64,000 nucleotides of DNA from Ponticaulis koreensis DSM 19734 (GTDB taxonomy: Bacteria > Pseudomonadota > Alphaproteobacteria > Caulobacterales > Hyphomonadaceae). A program made the position numbers and the translations under genes. This document shows, piece by piece, positions 38,802 to 47,655 of the stretch. How positions within the stretch are numbered: position 1 is the stretch's first letter; each line of letters starts with the position of its first letter. The notes under the pieces were generated by a model. It ran no database searches. It saw nothing but the letters and a program-made list of their open reading frames with translations, and was not told the origin of the DNA. The DNA lies in NCBI RefSeq assembly GCF_000420665.1, contig NZ_ATVJ01000001.1, positions 2,179,588 through 2,243,587 of the forward strand, in the 5' to 3' direction.

Positions 38802-40516
38802 CAGGCTGCTTCCTCTGATGTTTCAGAAGCCGGGGCTTCCTCGGCTGGGGGAGTAGGGTTCGCGCCGCCTTCATACTCTTCAAGGAAGCTCAGGACCTGT
38901 TCGCGATAAGCGTAATAGTCCTGATGCTCCAAAAGGGCTTTTCGCGTGCGAGGGCGTGGTAGATCGACCTCCAGAACCTTGCCGATGCGTGCGTTTGGTC
39001 CGTTGGTCATCATGATGATGCGGTCAGACAGAAGAATGGCTTCATCAACATCGTGCGTGACGCACATCGCGGTGACTTGCGTGCGTTGCCAGACCTCCAT
39101 CAGAACTTCCTGAAGTTCCCATCGTGTCAGGCTGTCCAGCATGCCGAATGGTTCATCGAGAAGGAGTAGCTTTGGAGACAGAGCGAAAGCCCGGGCAATA
39201 CCCACGCGCTGGCGCATGCCGTTGGACATATCGGCGCCCAGCTTATCCATCGCATCACCGAGGCCTACCTTGGACAGATAGTACTCAACGACTTGTTCGC
39301 GCTCGGCCTGTGTTGCGTCCGGGTAAACACGGTCTACGCCGACTGCTACGTTCTGCTTAGCTGTGAGCCATGGGAAAAGGGAAGGTGCCTGAAACACCAC
39401 GGCGCGGTCAGGACCGGCTGCAGACACCTCTTTATTGTCGAGGATAATACCGCCACGAGAGACTTCGTTCAGTCCGGCGGTCATCGTCAGAACTGTAGAT
39501 TTTCCGCAGCCCGAGTGACCAATGACCGAGACGAACTCACCTTTTTTGATCTTGATATCAAACCCATCGACAACCGTGAGTGGGCCTTTAGGTGTCGGGT
39601 AGACTTTATCCACCTGTGAATACTCAAGAAAGCGGTGCTCCGCGACACCGGATGTCTGAGCCGCTTTGGTGTAAGCCTTCGGTTTGCCGAATGTGATGGG
39701 TGTGACGTCTGGAAGCGGACGTTCGATTTCCGCGCGCTTTTTGGCGACGCCGACATCCATCAGATAGGCGGTCACGTCACGACGAAGCGTTTTGAACGCG
39801 TCATTATGGTTCATCTCTGTTCGGTCGCGAGGACGCGGCAGATCGACTTTGAAAGACGGTCCAAAAGTTGCGTCAGGGCCCGGATTGAGCGGGATGATAC
39901 GGTCTGCGAGCAGTATAGCCTCGTCCACATCATTCGTGATCAGAACAACGGTCTTCTTGTCATTTGACCAGATGTCCGTGATCTCGTCCTGAAGGTTTGC
40001 ACGGGTGAGTGCATCCAGGGCGGACAGAGGCTCATCCAGCAGAAGTACCTTTGGGTCCATCGCTAGTGAGCGTGCAACCGCAACACGCTGACGCATACCG
40101 CCTGACAATTCTGCCGGACGTCGGTCTTTCGCATGACCGAGGCTGACCATCTCGATGTATTTGTCTGCACGAGCGGCGCGGTCTTTCTTGCTTTCCTTTG
40201 GGAAAACGCTGTCCACAGCCAGTTGAACATTCTCACGAACGGTCATCCAGGGCATGAGCGAGTAGCTTTGAAAGCAAACCGCCCGTTCAGGACCCGGGCC
40301 CTCTACAGGCTTGCCGTCGAAAAGCACCTCACCTGTGTCAGGAAAGTCGAGACCTGACATGAGGTTGATGAGCGTGCTCTTGCCGGAGCCAGAGAAGCCA
40401 ACAATCGCAACGAATTCACCGTCTTCAACGTCGAGGCTGATGTTGTTGAGGATGTTGACCTTGTCGAGGCCTTCTCCAAACCCTTTAGAGACGTTTTTCA
40501 GCTCAATGATAGGCAT
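38801..40516 (-). CDS. nrtD: Nitrate ABC transporter ATPase, tandem ABC-ABC fusion
   Basis: A 571-residue protein with two complete ABC ATPase domains in one chain. The first has GFSGSGKST at about residues 40-48 and [13 protein letters not shown]; the second has GHSGCGKST and [13 protein letters not shown], then Walker [13 protein letters not shown]. Between them is a linker with [13 protein letters not shown]. Cyanobacterial systems instead use NrtC (ABC plus a NrtA-like domain) and NrtD. Here both ATPases are fused and no NrtA-like domain is present. It powers nitrate or nitrite import with NrtA and NrtB. The gene symbol is by function. Confidence 0.85.
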   Translation of the reverse strand: MPIIELKNVSKGFGEGLDKVNILNNISLDVEDGEFVAIVGFSGSGKSTLINLMSGLDFPDTGEVLFDGKPVEGPGPERAVCFQSYSLMPWMTVRENVQLAVDSVFPKESKKDRAARADKYIEMVSLGHAKDRRPAELSGGMRQRVAVARSLAMDPKVLLLDEPLSALDALTRANLQDEITDIWSNDKKTVVLITNDVDEAILLADRIIPLNPGPDATFGPSFKVDLPRPRDRTEMNHNDAFKTLRRDVTAYLMDVGVAKKRAEIERPLPDVTPITFGKPKAYTKAAQTSGVAEHRFLEYSQVDKVYPTPKGPLTVVDGFDIKIKKGEFVSVIGHSGCGKSTVLTMTAGLNEVSRGGIILDNKEVSAAGPDRAVVFQAPSLFPWLTAKQNVAVGVDRVYPDATQAEREQVVEYYLSKVGLGDAMDKLGADMSNGMRQRVGIARAFALSPKLLLLDEPFGMLDSLTRWELQEVLMEVWQRTQVTAMCVTHDVDEAILLSDRIIMMTNGPNARIGKVLEVDLPRPRTRKALLEHQDYYAYREQVLSFLEEYEGGANPTPPAEEAPASETSEEAA

Positions 40517-40531
40517 TTCATCTCCTCCAGA

Positions 40532-41650
40532 TTAGCGGTTTACAGAGTGGGTAAACATGGTCTGCAGAGCGACCATGACGCGATCGAGCAGGAAGCCGAT
40601 AATGCCGATAGTCAGAACTGCGACGATGATTTTCGCCAGAGAGTTTGAAGAACCGTTCTGGAATTCGTCCCACACAAATTTTCCAAGACCCGGGTTTTGA
40701 GCAAGCATCTCAGCGGCGATGAGAACCATCCAGCCCACACCCAGCGACAGGCGCATGCCAGTAAAGATGAGTGGAAGCGCAGATGGCAGGACGAGCTTCG
40801 TCACTTTGGTGTAAGGCGTGAGCTTCAGAACCTTGCCGACATTGACCAGGTCCTTGTCGACTGTCGCAACGCCGAGCGCTGTGTTGATCAGCGTTGGCCA
40901 GAGCGAACAGAGTGTCACTGTAATTGCCGACGTCAGGAAGGACTTAGAGATCCCTGAATCTGTCGCTACCGTCGCGGAGACAACCATTGTTACGATCGGT
41001 AGCCACGCCAGTGGGGAAACCGGCTTGAAGATCTGGATCAACGGGTTGAACGCGGCGTTCATGCTTGGAGACATGCCCATGATGATGCCCAGCGGTGCTG
41101 CGATAAGCGTTGCCAGCATGAAGCCGAAAAAGACTGTCTTCAGGCTGGTCCAGATTTGCTGGTAATAGGTTGGACGTCCGGTATAGCCGGCATCTGACAC
41201 ATCCCCTGGACGGCCCGCATCAATCAGTGCCTGATTGCGTGCTGCCTGGCGTTCGTAGAATGCATCACGTCGCTCCATTTCCTGTGCATGGTCAGCATTG
41301 AGAACCTGAGCCTGTTCCCATACTTGCGCTGGTCCCGGGATTGCGCCGAGCGAAGTGTTTACCTGAGGTGCAAGCTGGGCCCAGGCGAATAGAAAGACCA
41401 GAATAGCGACAATCGGTATGCCAAGGCGTTGCCAGATAAGGCCGAGATTGCGTTTCGGGCTGTCACCGGCAGCCATCATCAGAATTGGTGTGACCCATGA
41501 CAGAGCAAACACATCGAGAAATTTCGATGATTTGTTGATCAAGGAGAATACACGCTCCTGTTTAGCTGCTTTTACGTTCGCAGCGTTCTGTTCTTCTGCG
41601 GCCTCGGAAGCGTTCTCGTTGGCCGTTTGAGCAGCAAGAATGGCAGTCAT
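40532..41650 (-). CDS. nrtB: Nitrate ABC transporter permease
   Basis: A 372-residue BPD-type inner-membrane permease. The core has the usual TSLKTVFFGFMLATLIAAPLG and PVSPLAWLPIV segments, the EAA-like loop TLCSLWPTLINTALGVATVD and GVGWMVLIAAEML. An N-terminal cytosolic stretch of about 60 residues, one helix (LGIPIVAILVFLFAWAQL) and a 60-residue hydrophilic linker (QEMERRDAFYERQAARNQAL) precede the core; this extension is longer than average. ATG 41650 follows AAAGGA. It sits downstream of nrtA behind a stable hairpin. Confidence 0.9.
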   Translation of the reverse strand: MTAILAAQTANENASEAAEEQNAANVKAAKQERVFSLINKSSKFLDVFALSWVTPILMMAAGDSPKRNLGLIWQRLGIPIVAILVFLFAWAQLAPQVNTSLGAIPGPAQVWEQAQVLNADHAQEMERRDAFYERQAARNQALIDAGRPGDVSDAGYTGRPTYYQQIWTSLKTVFFGFMLATLIAAPLGIIMGMSPSMNAAFNPLIQIFKPVSPLAWLPIVTMVVSATVATDSGISKSFLTSAITVTLCSLWPTLINTALGVATVDKDLVNVGKVLKLTPYTKVTKLVLPSALPLIFTGMRLSLGVGWMVLIAAEMLAQNPGLGKFVWDEFQNGSSNSLAKIIVAVLTIGIIGFLLDRVMVALQTMFTHSVNR

Positions 41651-41678
41651 TGTTCTGGTCCTTTCAAGGAAGAAAAGA

Positions 41679-41732
41679 AAGGGCGGCGCGCCTGGGTGCG
41701 AGGAGTTCGGGGAAAGGCACCGCACCGCCCTT
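41679..41732 (-). promoter_or_regulatory. Intercistronic hairpin between nrtA and nrtB
   Basis: On the transcript, AAGGGCGGTGCG (plus-strand complement 41721-41732) pairs with CGCGCCGCCCTT (41679-41690), a 12-bp stem with one G-U pair, followed by a pyrimidine-rich run. A stem here commonly protects the upstream binding-protein message or partly stops transcription, raising NrtA over NrtB. It is not a full terminator because the operon continues. Confidence 0.5.
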
Positions 41733-41738
41733 GAGTTC

Positions 41739-43193
41739 TTATTGGACGACTTCTCCGCCCTGAACGGTTTCACCGTCCTTCAGGCCGATTTCGAGCGTTT
41801 CGAGGTATGCGTTTGGCTGGCGTCCATCGAAGGTGAGGCCATCGATGAATTCTGACTGCGGCTCGCGGTAGCCATCGGTATCCCATGGGAAATCGGCTTC
41901 GTTTGCGAGACCGTCATCGACCAGTGAGCGTGCGGCTTCGAGATAAATGTCGGAGCGGTAAACGCTGCGTGCGACATCATCATACCAGTCGTCAGGCTGG
42001 CTTTCCGCGATCTGCCCCCAGCGACGCATCTGAGTGAGGTACCAGACCGCATCGGAATAGTACGGGTAGGTCGCGTTGTAGCGGAAGAACACGTTGAAAT
42101 CAGGTACTTCGCGTACATCACCGGCCTCATATTCGAAGGTGCCGGTCATGGATGCGGCGATCACATCACGGTCGGCCCCGACATATTCAGAGCGGGAAAG
42201 AATGTCCACGGCTTCTTCGCGGTTCGCATTGTCGTTTTCATCGAGCCACATGGCGGCGCGGATGAGAGCGCGTGTGATGGCCTGCGTCGTAACCGGGTTT
42301 TCTTCAGCAAATTCCGCCGTGATCCCGAAGACTTTCTCCGGGTTGTTGCGCCAGATTTCATAGTCTGTGATTACCGGCACGCCGATGCCCATAGATACAG
42401 CCTGCTGGTTCCATGGCTCGCCCACGCAATAGCCGTAGATCGTACCTGCTTCGAGTGTTGCCGGCATTTGCGGTGGAGGTGTTACGGAGAGAAGCGCATC
42501 GGCCATGATCTGACCGGATACGTCGTCTGGAGAATAGTAGCCCGGGTGGATGCCGCCTGAGGCCAACCAGTAACGAAGCTCGTAATTGTGTGTGGAGACC
42601 GGGAAGACCATGCCCATATTGAACGGACGACCTTCTTCCTGGAACTGCTCAACGACAGGTGCCAGAGCTTCAGCGCTGATCGGGTGAACTGGGCGACCGT
42701 CATCCATGCTCGGAATGTTCGGACGCATCATGTCCCAGACTTCGTTGGAAACGGTGATACCGTTGCCGTTCAGGTCCATAGAGAATGGTGTGACAATGTG
42801 AGCTTCGGTGCCGTAGCCGATTGTTGCGGCTAGTGGCTGACCAGCGAGCATATGCGCGCCGTCAAGTTCGCCATCGATCACGCGGTCAAGGAGAACTTTC
42901 CAGTTTGCCTGAGCTTCAAGCGTTACGAAGAGGCCTTCGTCTTCAAAATAACCATTCTCGTAAGCGATCGCGAGCGGAGCCATGTCAGTCAGCTTGATAA
43001 AGCCAAAAGTCAGCTCAGTGACTTCGAGCCCTTCCATGGGAATGATGATAGGGGCAGCGTCTGTAGCTGCAGGTGCCGTGCTTGTGGTCGGTTCGGAGCC
43101 GCCGCAGCCTGCGACAGCGAGTGTGCAGATTGCAACAAAGCCAGAAACAAAAACGCGCTTTGAGACATCGTTGTTCAGGAAAGAGAATGTCAT
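41739..43193 (-). CDS. nrtA: Nitrate-binding lipoprotein of the ABC importer
   Basis: A 484-residue periplasmic nitrate/nitrite-binding protein tethered as a lipoprotein: the signal ends LAVAGCGG, a lipobox with the lipid-accepting Cys near residue 30. The binding domain shows [30 protein letters not shown] and [12 protein letters not shown], the same signature as its cytosolic paralogue NasS. It is the first gene of the nrtA-nrtB-nrtD-nirB-nirD-nasA-cobA operon and follows a long structured leader. It starts five bases after GGCGGA. Confidence 0.93.
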   Translation of the reverse strand: MTFSFLNNDVSKRVFVSGFVAICTLAVAGCGGSEPTTSTAPAATDAAPIIIPMEGLEVTELTFGFIKLTDMAPLAIAYENGYFEDEGLFVTLEAQANWKVLLDRVIDGELDGAHMLAGQPLAATIGYGTEAHIVTPFSMDLNGNGITVSNEVWDMMRPNIPSMDDGRPVHPISAEALAPVVEQFQEEGRPFNMGMVFPVSTHNYELRYWLASGGIHPGYYSPDDVSGQIMADALLSVTPPPQMPATLEAGTIYGYCVGEPWNQQAVSMGIGVPVITDYEIWRNNPEKVFGITAEFAEENPVTTQAITRALIRAAMWLDENDNANREEAVDILSRSEYVGADRDVIAASMTGTFEYEAGDVREVPDFNVFFRYNATYPYYSDAVWYLTQMRRWGQIAESQPDDWYDDVARSVYRSDIYLEAARSLVDDGLANEADFPWDTDGYREPQSEFIDGLTFDGRQPNAYLETLEIGLKDGETVQGGEVVQ

Positions 43194-43340
43194 AGTTATC
43201 CGCCGTGCTGGTCAGAACCTGTAGATCGGCTCTGAGTGAAACTTTTGTTGGACCAACATCCGGCGCACTGTGCGCTTACATGATATGGTCACTCAAAAGC
43301 CCATCGGCGGACGTTTGAAACCTATGACTACTTCGTCATA
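43194..43340 (-). promoter_or_regulatory. Structured 5' leader of the nrtA operon
   Basis: The 147 bases upstream of nrtA contain several pairings. CAGAACC 43213-43219 pairs with GGCTCTG 43228-43234 (one G-U in the transcript) just before the ribosome-binding site. TGAGTGA 43233-43239 pairs with TCACTCA 43289-43295, enclosing TGTTGG-A-CCAACA (43246-43258) and GCGCA-CTG-TGCGC (43263-43275). Upstream, TATGAC/GTCATA (43323-43340) frames a six-base loop, the size ANTAR proteins read, though its first base is G not A. The first two pairings share two bases and may exclude each other. NasT control is inferred. Confidence 0.5.
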
Positions 43341-43709
43341 TATTAGTGGATAAGGGTCTGAACGCCTCTCATCAATAAAATATACAGGAAGTCACAGGTG
43401 ATCGGTCTTGATGATTAAATTCCAAGCATACTTCCTCATCAGGTGAACGCAGAGTGTGCGATAATTCGATCAGGGTTTGTGATTTTTTGGCCAAAACTGG
43501 GAGCGTAAGCCTCGGCGAGCCATATATTTAGAGAGAGTGGCACTTGTGATTGTCCGTTATGGAACGAACTTTCCGAGGTCCGCGCAGTGTCAGTTGGCAC
43601 CAACACTCAACTACAACCCTCTGATTTATGGCTTCCCGAATGGGATCCCCGCGATGTTTTGGCGAAAATGTCTTCGGGGCGACATAGTGTCTGTATGCAT
43701 TTGGGAAAG
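43341..43709. other. Non-coding stretch between the nitrate operon leader and the tRNA-Thr fragment
   Basis: No credible gene is seen in these 369 bases. It presumably holds the promoter of the nitrate operon. A TGGCAC-containing stretch near 43539 recalls half of a sigma-54 promoter, but the second half does not fit. Nothing else stands out. Confidence 0.4.
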
Positions 43710-43757
43710 TGGTGCCGGCTGCAGGAGTCGAACCCGCGACCTGATGATTACAAATCA
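43710..43757 (-). other. attL: 3' half of a tRNA-Thr(UGT) gene
   Basis: On the minus strand this reads the second half of a tRNA. It has the anticodon loop TTTGTAA with anticodon TGT (plus 43750-43752), the anticodon stem 3' strand TCAT, AGGTC variable arm, T-arm GCGGG-TTCGACT-CCTGC, and acceptor AGCCGGC followed by discriminator A and encoded CCA ending at 43710. The 5' half (D-arm, first acceptor strand) is absent to the right, where element DNA begins. Integration into the anticodon-loop region left this 3' half here. The intact gene should lie at the right end of the element, outside the window. Confidence 0.8.
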
Positions 43758-43894
43758 TAACAACCTAAAAATGAATATTGAAAAAAGAGCATAAAAACAG
43801 TATCATATAGTCATTATCTCGAGAGTTTTAGCGCCCAAAATCGTTACACAACTCTTACACATTTTCGAGCGTAGTGACGGGAGGCACTGTTTTT

Positions 43895-45067
43895 ATGCAA
43901 GCTGTTGAAAAACATTCGATTTATGGCGGTAAGGTTCACGTGTACCGCCGCGAGAACTCAGGCGTGTGGCAGTGCTCTGCCTACATCGCAGGCAAGAACC
44001 GTCGGAAGACTACCGGCGAGGCGAGCCTTCAACTGGCGAAGGAGTTCGCGGAAGACTGGTATCTTGGCCTGAAGGGCAAGGTACGCGACGGCGTGTTAAA
44101 AAACGAGAAAACGTTCAAAGAGGCCGCGACCCAGTTCAAGCGCGAGTATGAGATTATTACAGAGGGCGAGCGGAGCCCGATCTACGTCAAATGTCTGATG
44201 GAGCGGATCGACAATTATCTCATCCCATATTTCGGAAACCACGGCTTGTCCGAGATTACGGCGGGTTTGGTGCAGGAGTATCGTATCTACCGGCAGGGTC
44301 ATTCCATCCCGCGACCTCACCACAAGACGCCAGACCAGCCAAAACCACCTTCTCGGAGCACCATGCACACGGAGATCGTCGCATTAAGGCACGTCCTCAA
44401 AACTGCTCTTCGACACGGTTGGATGAGTGCGCTTCCCGATTTCTCTATGCCTTACAAAACGTCGGGTAAGATCACTCGTCGTGCATGGTTTTCTCCGGAT
44501 GAATATAAGAAGCTTTACGAAGCCACCCGAGCGGAATCCAAGAAGCATAAACATGGGCTTTGGAAGAACGCTGCGCTGATGCTTCATGACTATGTGTTGT
44601 TCATGGTAAACACCGGACTGAGGCCAGACGAAGCGTCACGGCTCGAATACCGCGATGTCACTGTCGTCAAAGACAAAGACAGCGGCGAGACCATTTTGGA
44701 AATCGAAGTTCGCGGAAAGCGGGGCGTTGGCTATTGTAAGAGCATGCCTGGCGCGGTTCAGCCGTTCAAGCGCCTAAAAACGCGGGCCAGGGCCGAACCG
44801 ACCGATCCGATCTTTCCGACCTTCTCGAAGAAGATGTTCAATCGCATCCTCGAAGAAACCAATCTCAAGGTCGATCGGGAAGGACAGAAGCGGACTGCAT
44901 ATTCATTGCGCCATACTTATATTTGCTTCCGCCTCATGGAGGGAGCTGACATTTATCAGGTTGCAAAGAACTGTCGCACCAGCGTGGAAATGATCCAGAA
45001 ATACTATGCAGATCACATCAAGACCCTGATCAACGCGGCAGCTGTAAACGTTAGGCGGAAGAAGTAA
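43895..45067 (+). CDS. int: Tyrosine recombinase / integrase of the element
   Basis: A 390-residue phage-type integrase about 140 bases from the tRNA junction. The catalytic domain shows NTGLRPDEASRLE (R243), a Lys in RGKRGVGY (about 275), YSLRHTYI (R339, H340) and the Tyr in MIQKYYADH (about 370). The position usually held by His in box II reads Tyr, and the usual second His or Trp site reads as KNCRTS, a variant seen in some integrases. ATG 43895 follows GGGAGG. It presumably carries out insertion and excision at tRNA-Thr. No excisionase is adjacent. Confidence 0.92.
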   Translation: MQAVEKHSIYGGKVHVYRRENSGVWQCSAYIAGKNRRKTTGEASLQLAKEFAEDWYLGLKGKVRDGVLKNEKTFKEAATQFKREYEIITEGERSPIYVKCLMERIDNYLIPYFGNHGLSEITAGLVQEYRIYRQGHSIPRPHHKTPDQPKPPSRSTMHTEIVALRHVLKTALRHGWMSALPDFSMPYKTSGKITRRAWFSPDEYKKLYEATRAESKKHKHGLWKNAALMLHDYVLFMVNTGLRPDEASRLEYRDVTVVKDKDSGETILEIEVRGKRGVGYCKSMPGAVQPFKRLKTRARAEPTDPIFPTFSKKMFNRILEETNLKVDREGQKRTAYSLRHTYICFRLMEGADIYQVAKNCRTSVEMIQKYYADHIKTLINAAAVNVRRKK

Positions 45068-45130
45068 TCGGGCACATCCTGTCCGTGGCGATGGCGCGAG
45101 CGGAACCGCTGAAGCCAAGCCTTTCGCAAA

Positions 45131-45179
45131 GTGGATGCTGAACAGCATCCACGGTGTCTGAAGAAACCCGAACGGGTTT
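45131..45179. terminator. Two tandem hairpins between int and parE
   Basis: GTGGATGCT and AGCATCCAC (45131-45139, 45144-45152) form a perfect 9-bp stem with a four-base loop. A second hairpin, AAACCC-GAAC-GGGTTT, spans 45164-45179. They sit between two convergent genes and probably stop transcription from both. T-runs are short. Confidence 0.55.
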
Positions 45180-45199
45180 CAGGCATTGCATGCCAACGT

Positions 45200-45508
45200 T
45201 TAGCCTAGTCTGCCTTTCAGGCGTTCCATCAAATCCATCTTCTCGTGGAGGATAGCCAAAACGAGCATTGGTTGAGGATCGCGTATCAGTCCGAAAATAT
45301 AATGATGTTCGTAGCGAACCATTCGGAGGCCAGGGATGAGATCGTCCAGATTTTTGGAAATAGTGAGGCCGCTTGCAAATTCGTCCAGCCGCCGCTCGAG
45401 GCCGGACATATACTTCCGCACCTGCTCTACGCCCCAGCGGTCTACCGTGTAGGCGACAATATTGGCGATATCTTCGTCTACGTCTCGGGTCTTTTCAAAA
45501 CCTGCCAT
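45200..45508 (-). CDS. RelE/ParE-family toxin
   Basis: A 102-residue toxin of the ParE/RelE superfamily. DVDEDIANIVAYTVDRWG is the N-terminal helical hairpin, and GLRMVRYEHHYIFGL is the conserved beta-strand pair with Arg and Tyr, followed by VLAILHEKMDL. ParE members poison gyrase while RelE members cut mRNA on the ribosome; the His and Tyr pattern and pairing favour ParE. Its start is two bases after the antitoxin stop. Confidence 0.88.
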   Translation of the reverse strand: MAGFEKTRDVDEDIANIVAYTVDRWGVEQVRKYMSGLERRLDEFASGLTISKNLDDLIPGLRMVRYEHHYIFGLIRDPQPMLVLAILHEKMDLMERLKGRLG

Positions 45509-45510
45509 GT

Positions 45511-45771
45511 CTACAACTTACCGAGTTTCCGTAGTGTGCTCTCGGTGATGTCGGTGATCAATTTTGAAGACACACCTTTGGAAGATGCGTTTTTGATGCG
45601 CTTGTCCAAAAGGGTTTTGAGTTCAGCCCATGCGGCCTCTTGGTCTCCATCACCGCTTGTCGGCAAGATGCGCTCCAAGACATATTCTTTGATGGACTTT
45701 CCTTCGGTCGCAGCAAGCGCCTTGATCACTTGATGCTGCTCGCCGGACACGTCGACGATTATTCTGCTCAT
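45511..45771 (-). CDS. ParD-like antitoxin
   Basis: A protein of about 86 residues starting at ATG 45771. The N-terminal SRIIVDVSGEQHQVIKALAATEG resembles the ribbon-helix-helix DNA-binding part of ParD-like antitoxins. The C-terminal helices (AWAELKTLLDKRIKNAS) should wrap the toxin. It precedes the toxin by two bases, the usual order. It should repress its own promoter by binding the dyad at 45810. Confidence 0.82.
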   Translation of the reverse strand: MSRIIVDVSGEQHQVIKALAATEGKSIKEYVLERILPTSGDGDQEAAWAELKTLLDKRIKNASSKGVSSKLITDITESTLRKLGKL

Positions 45772-45809
45772 ATCGATACCCAATTCGTTTCTACTGCTGA
45801 TTTTAGCAC

Positions 45810-45821
45810 AAATGTACATTT
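45810..45821. promoter_or_regulatory. Palindromic operator candidate for the parDE pair
   Basis: AAATGTACATTT is a perfect 12-base palindrome, 39 bases upstream of the antitoxin ATG. A half-repeat AACATTTT follows at 45831-45838. Ribbon-helix-helix antitoxins bind such dyads to autoregulate; the role is inferred. Confidence 0.5.
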
Positions 45822-45967
45822 ATACAAAAGAACATTTTGAGTGCTGGGTTTTGGATAATTATGGGTTATCAATTCATATTGTGATAGTGGATGAGCACAG
45901 GTGTTTCTAAAAATGCTAAAAAAGCATATAAAACAGGTTAAAATGTGAGTACTCAAAAGAATTGATT

Positions 45968-45995
45968 GTTAGAAAAAAATGGTGTAATATCTAAC
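45968..45995. promoter_or_regulatory. Inverted repeat upstream of the AbiE pair
   Basis: GTTAG at 45968-45972 and CTAAC at 45991-45995 form an inverted repeat across the promoter/leader of the AbiEi gene. AbiEi antitoxins bind inverted repeats upstream of themselves, so this is a reasonable operator candidate. The Shine-Dalgarno AAAGGAG at 45998-46004 follows at once. Confidence 0.4.
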
Positions 45996-46013
45996 GTAAA
46001 GGAGTTGATATTG

Positions 46014-46622
46014 ATGTCTGCGATATCGGATAGGATCATGAAGCGTGTACGCGGGAAGGGCCGTGGTTGGGCCTTTACGCCTAAAGACTTCATTGATTTT
46101 GGTACGCGCGGCTCGGTCGATATGGCTCTTTCCCGTCTGGTTAAGGATGGGGCAATCCGTCGTATTGGCCGTGGTCTCTATGATTATCCACGTCTGCACC
46201 AGAAACTTGGCGCTCTAAGTCCTGATATGGACCGAATTGCGCAGGCTGTTTCTTCTCAGATCGGAGATAAATTGGTTCCTTCTGGTGCGGCAGCAGCAAA
46301 CATGCTCGGGCTTTCAACGCAGGTTCCGGCTAAGGCGACCTATGCGACCAATGGAGCTTCGCGAGTGAAGAAGGTTGCGGGACGGACGCTTTCTATCAAG
46401 CATGCGCGCGCGCCATTGATTGATAACGCGCCCGTCCGCGCAAATGCCGTCTTGCAGGCCATGGTTCATTTGGGACGAAGCAATATCAACGCAGATATGA
46501 TTGATCAGCTGGCTAAGAGGCTCGATGATCGGGATATGAAGTCGCTTGTGTCCTCTCGCGCACAAATGCCTGGGTGGATGGGTGATATTGTTCTGAAGAT
46601 TGATGCGGCAATGCATGGATGA
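46014..46622 (+). CDS. AbiEi-like antitoxin (DUF6088-type winged helix)
   Basis: A 202-residue antitoxin of the type IV AbiE toxin-antitoxin system. The N-terminus is a winged-helix region (RGWAFTPKDFIDFGTRGSV, then MALSRLVKDGAIRRIGRGLYDY). The C-terminal half (LVPSGAAAANMLGLSTQVPA, then a beta-rich part) is the usual AbiEi second domain. ATG 46014 follows AAAGGAG. It overlaps the toxin gene by eight bases and should act as its transcriptional repressor and antidote. AbiE systems act as abortive phage defence and also stabilise mobile elements. Confidence 0.88.
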   Translation: MSAISDRIMKRVRGKGRGWAFTPKDFIDFGTRGSVDMALSRLVKDGAIRRIGRGLYDYPRLHQKLGALSPDMDRIAQAVSSQIGDKLVPSGAAAANMLGLSTQVPAKATYATNGASRVKKVAGRTLSIKHARAPLIDNAPVRANAVLQAMVHLGRSNINADMIDQLAKRLDDRDMKSLVSSRAQMPGWMGDIVLKIDAAMHG

Positions 46623-47646
46623 TTTTTCCCGCAAATCGGCAGAAGATCGCCGAGCATATATCGAAGAGGCCGCCAGCAGGCGTGATCTGACAGCACTTAT
46701 CATTGAGAAAGACTTCTGGGTTTGCTGGACACTCAAGCGCCTGATGGCGAGCGAGTTACTTCGTGGCTCTCTCACCTTCAAAGGTGGGACCTCGCTTTCA
46801 AAGGCATACGGGCTTATTCAGCGATTTTCAGAAGATATCGATCTCACAATCAGTCGCGATGCGACGTTCTTGTGTGATGTCCCCGCTCCTATGGAAGAGG
46901 GTATCAGCGGCAAGCAACGAAAGAAACGCGGCAAAGAGCTGAAAGAAGCTGCGCAACAATATGTTCAGAAAATCATCCGGCCGGAACTCTCGAAAGCAAT
47001 CGAAGATGCCCTGGGCACTCTGGAAGGATGGAATGTCGAACCTGATCCTGACGATCCCGATGTTCAGACGATACTATTCTACTATCCGCAGGCCGACGGC
47101 GGCTCCAGCGACAGCGGCATCTCGGGCGCAGGTTACATAAAGCCGCGCATCAAGCTTGAATTTGGGGCACGAGGAGACACCGAGCCTTCAGGCTTGCAAA
47201 CCATCCAGCCCTATCTGGCGGAGGAGTTTCCAGAGGAACTGCCAGATGCGTCGTGTTCGGTTCCCACACTCGCCGCTGAGCGAACATTCTGGGAAAAGGT
47301 CACTATCCTTCATGCGCTCCACCACAACGGAAAGCTGAGAGACGGTATGTCTCGTCATTACTATGATACACTGATGCTGGTGAATGGCGGGATTGCGGAC
47401 CAATTCGATGTCGAGCTGCTCGCGCAAGTCGTGCACAACAAAAGCCTTATGTTTCCTGACCCCAAGGCATCCTACGAAACGGCAGTCCTCGGGTCACTCA
47501 AGCTGATTCCTTCAGATGAGATCGTTGCGAAATTGCAGTCCGATTACTCGGCAATGGCCGAAATGTTCATGGAAACGCCACCAAGTTTTGCAGAACTGAT
47601 TTCCGGCCTTGAAGCCCTCGAGAGCCGTCTGAATAACGATTGGTGA
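46615..47646 (+). CDS. AbiEii-family nucleotidyltransferase toxin
   Basis: A 343-residue nucleotidyltransferase toxin. LIIEKDFWVCWTLKRL precedes the catalytic part FKGGTSLSKAYGLIQRFSED and then IDLTIS: a GGTS loop and the Asp pair that binds metal. AbiEii relatives add nucleotides to tRNA ends or other targets and halt translation. I start at ATG 46615, inside the last codons of the antitoxin gene; earlier ATG or TTG codons are possible. The C-terminal half includes PTLAAERTFWEKVTILH, another family mark. Confidence 0.9.
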   Translation: MDDFSRKSAEDRRAYIEEAASRRDLTALIIEKDFWVCWTLKRLMASELLRGSLTFKGGTSLSKAYGLIQRFSEDIDLTISRDATFLCDVPAPMEEGISGKQRKKRGKELKEAAQQYVQKIIRPELSKAIEDALGTLEGWNVEPDPDDPDVQTILFYYPQADGGSSDSGISGAGYIKPRIKLEFGARGDTEPSGLQTIQPYLAEEFPEELPDASCSVPTLAAERTFWEKVTILHALHHNGKLRDGMSRHYYDTLMLVNGGIADQFDVELLAQVVHNKSLMFPDPKASYETAVLGSLKLIPSDEIVAKLQSDYSAMAEMFMETPPSFAELISGLEALESRLNNDW

Positions 47647-47655
47647 CAAGAGAAG

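Noticed and set aside
43539-43554. Sigma-54-like promoter near TGGCAC
   Set aside because: The downstream TTGC element is absent at the right spacing.
43710-43757. A complete tRNA-Thr gene
   Set aside because: Only anticodon loop to CCA is present; no D-arm or 5' acceptor strand can be found to the right, so it is a fragment.
43528-43794. Open frames on both strands across the tRNA-Thr fragment
   Set aside because: They read through tRNA sequence and the integration junction, have no ribosome-binding site and no protein-like features.
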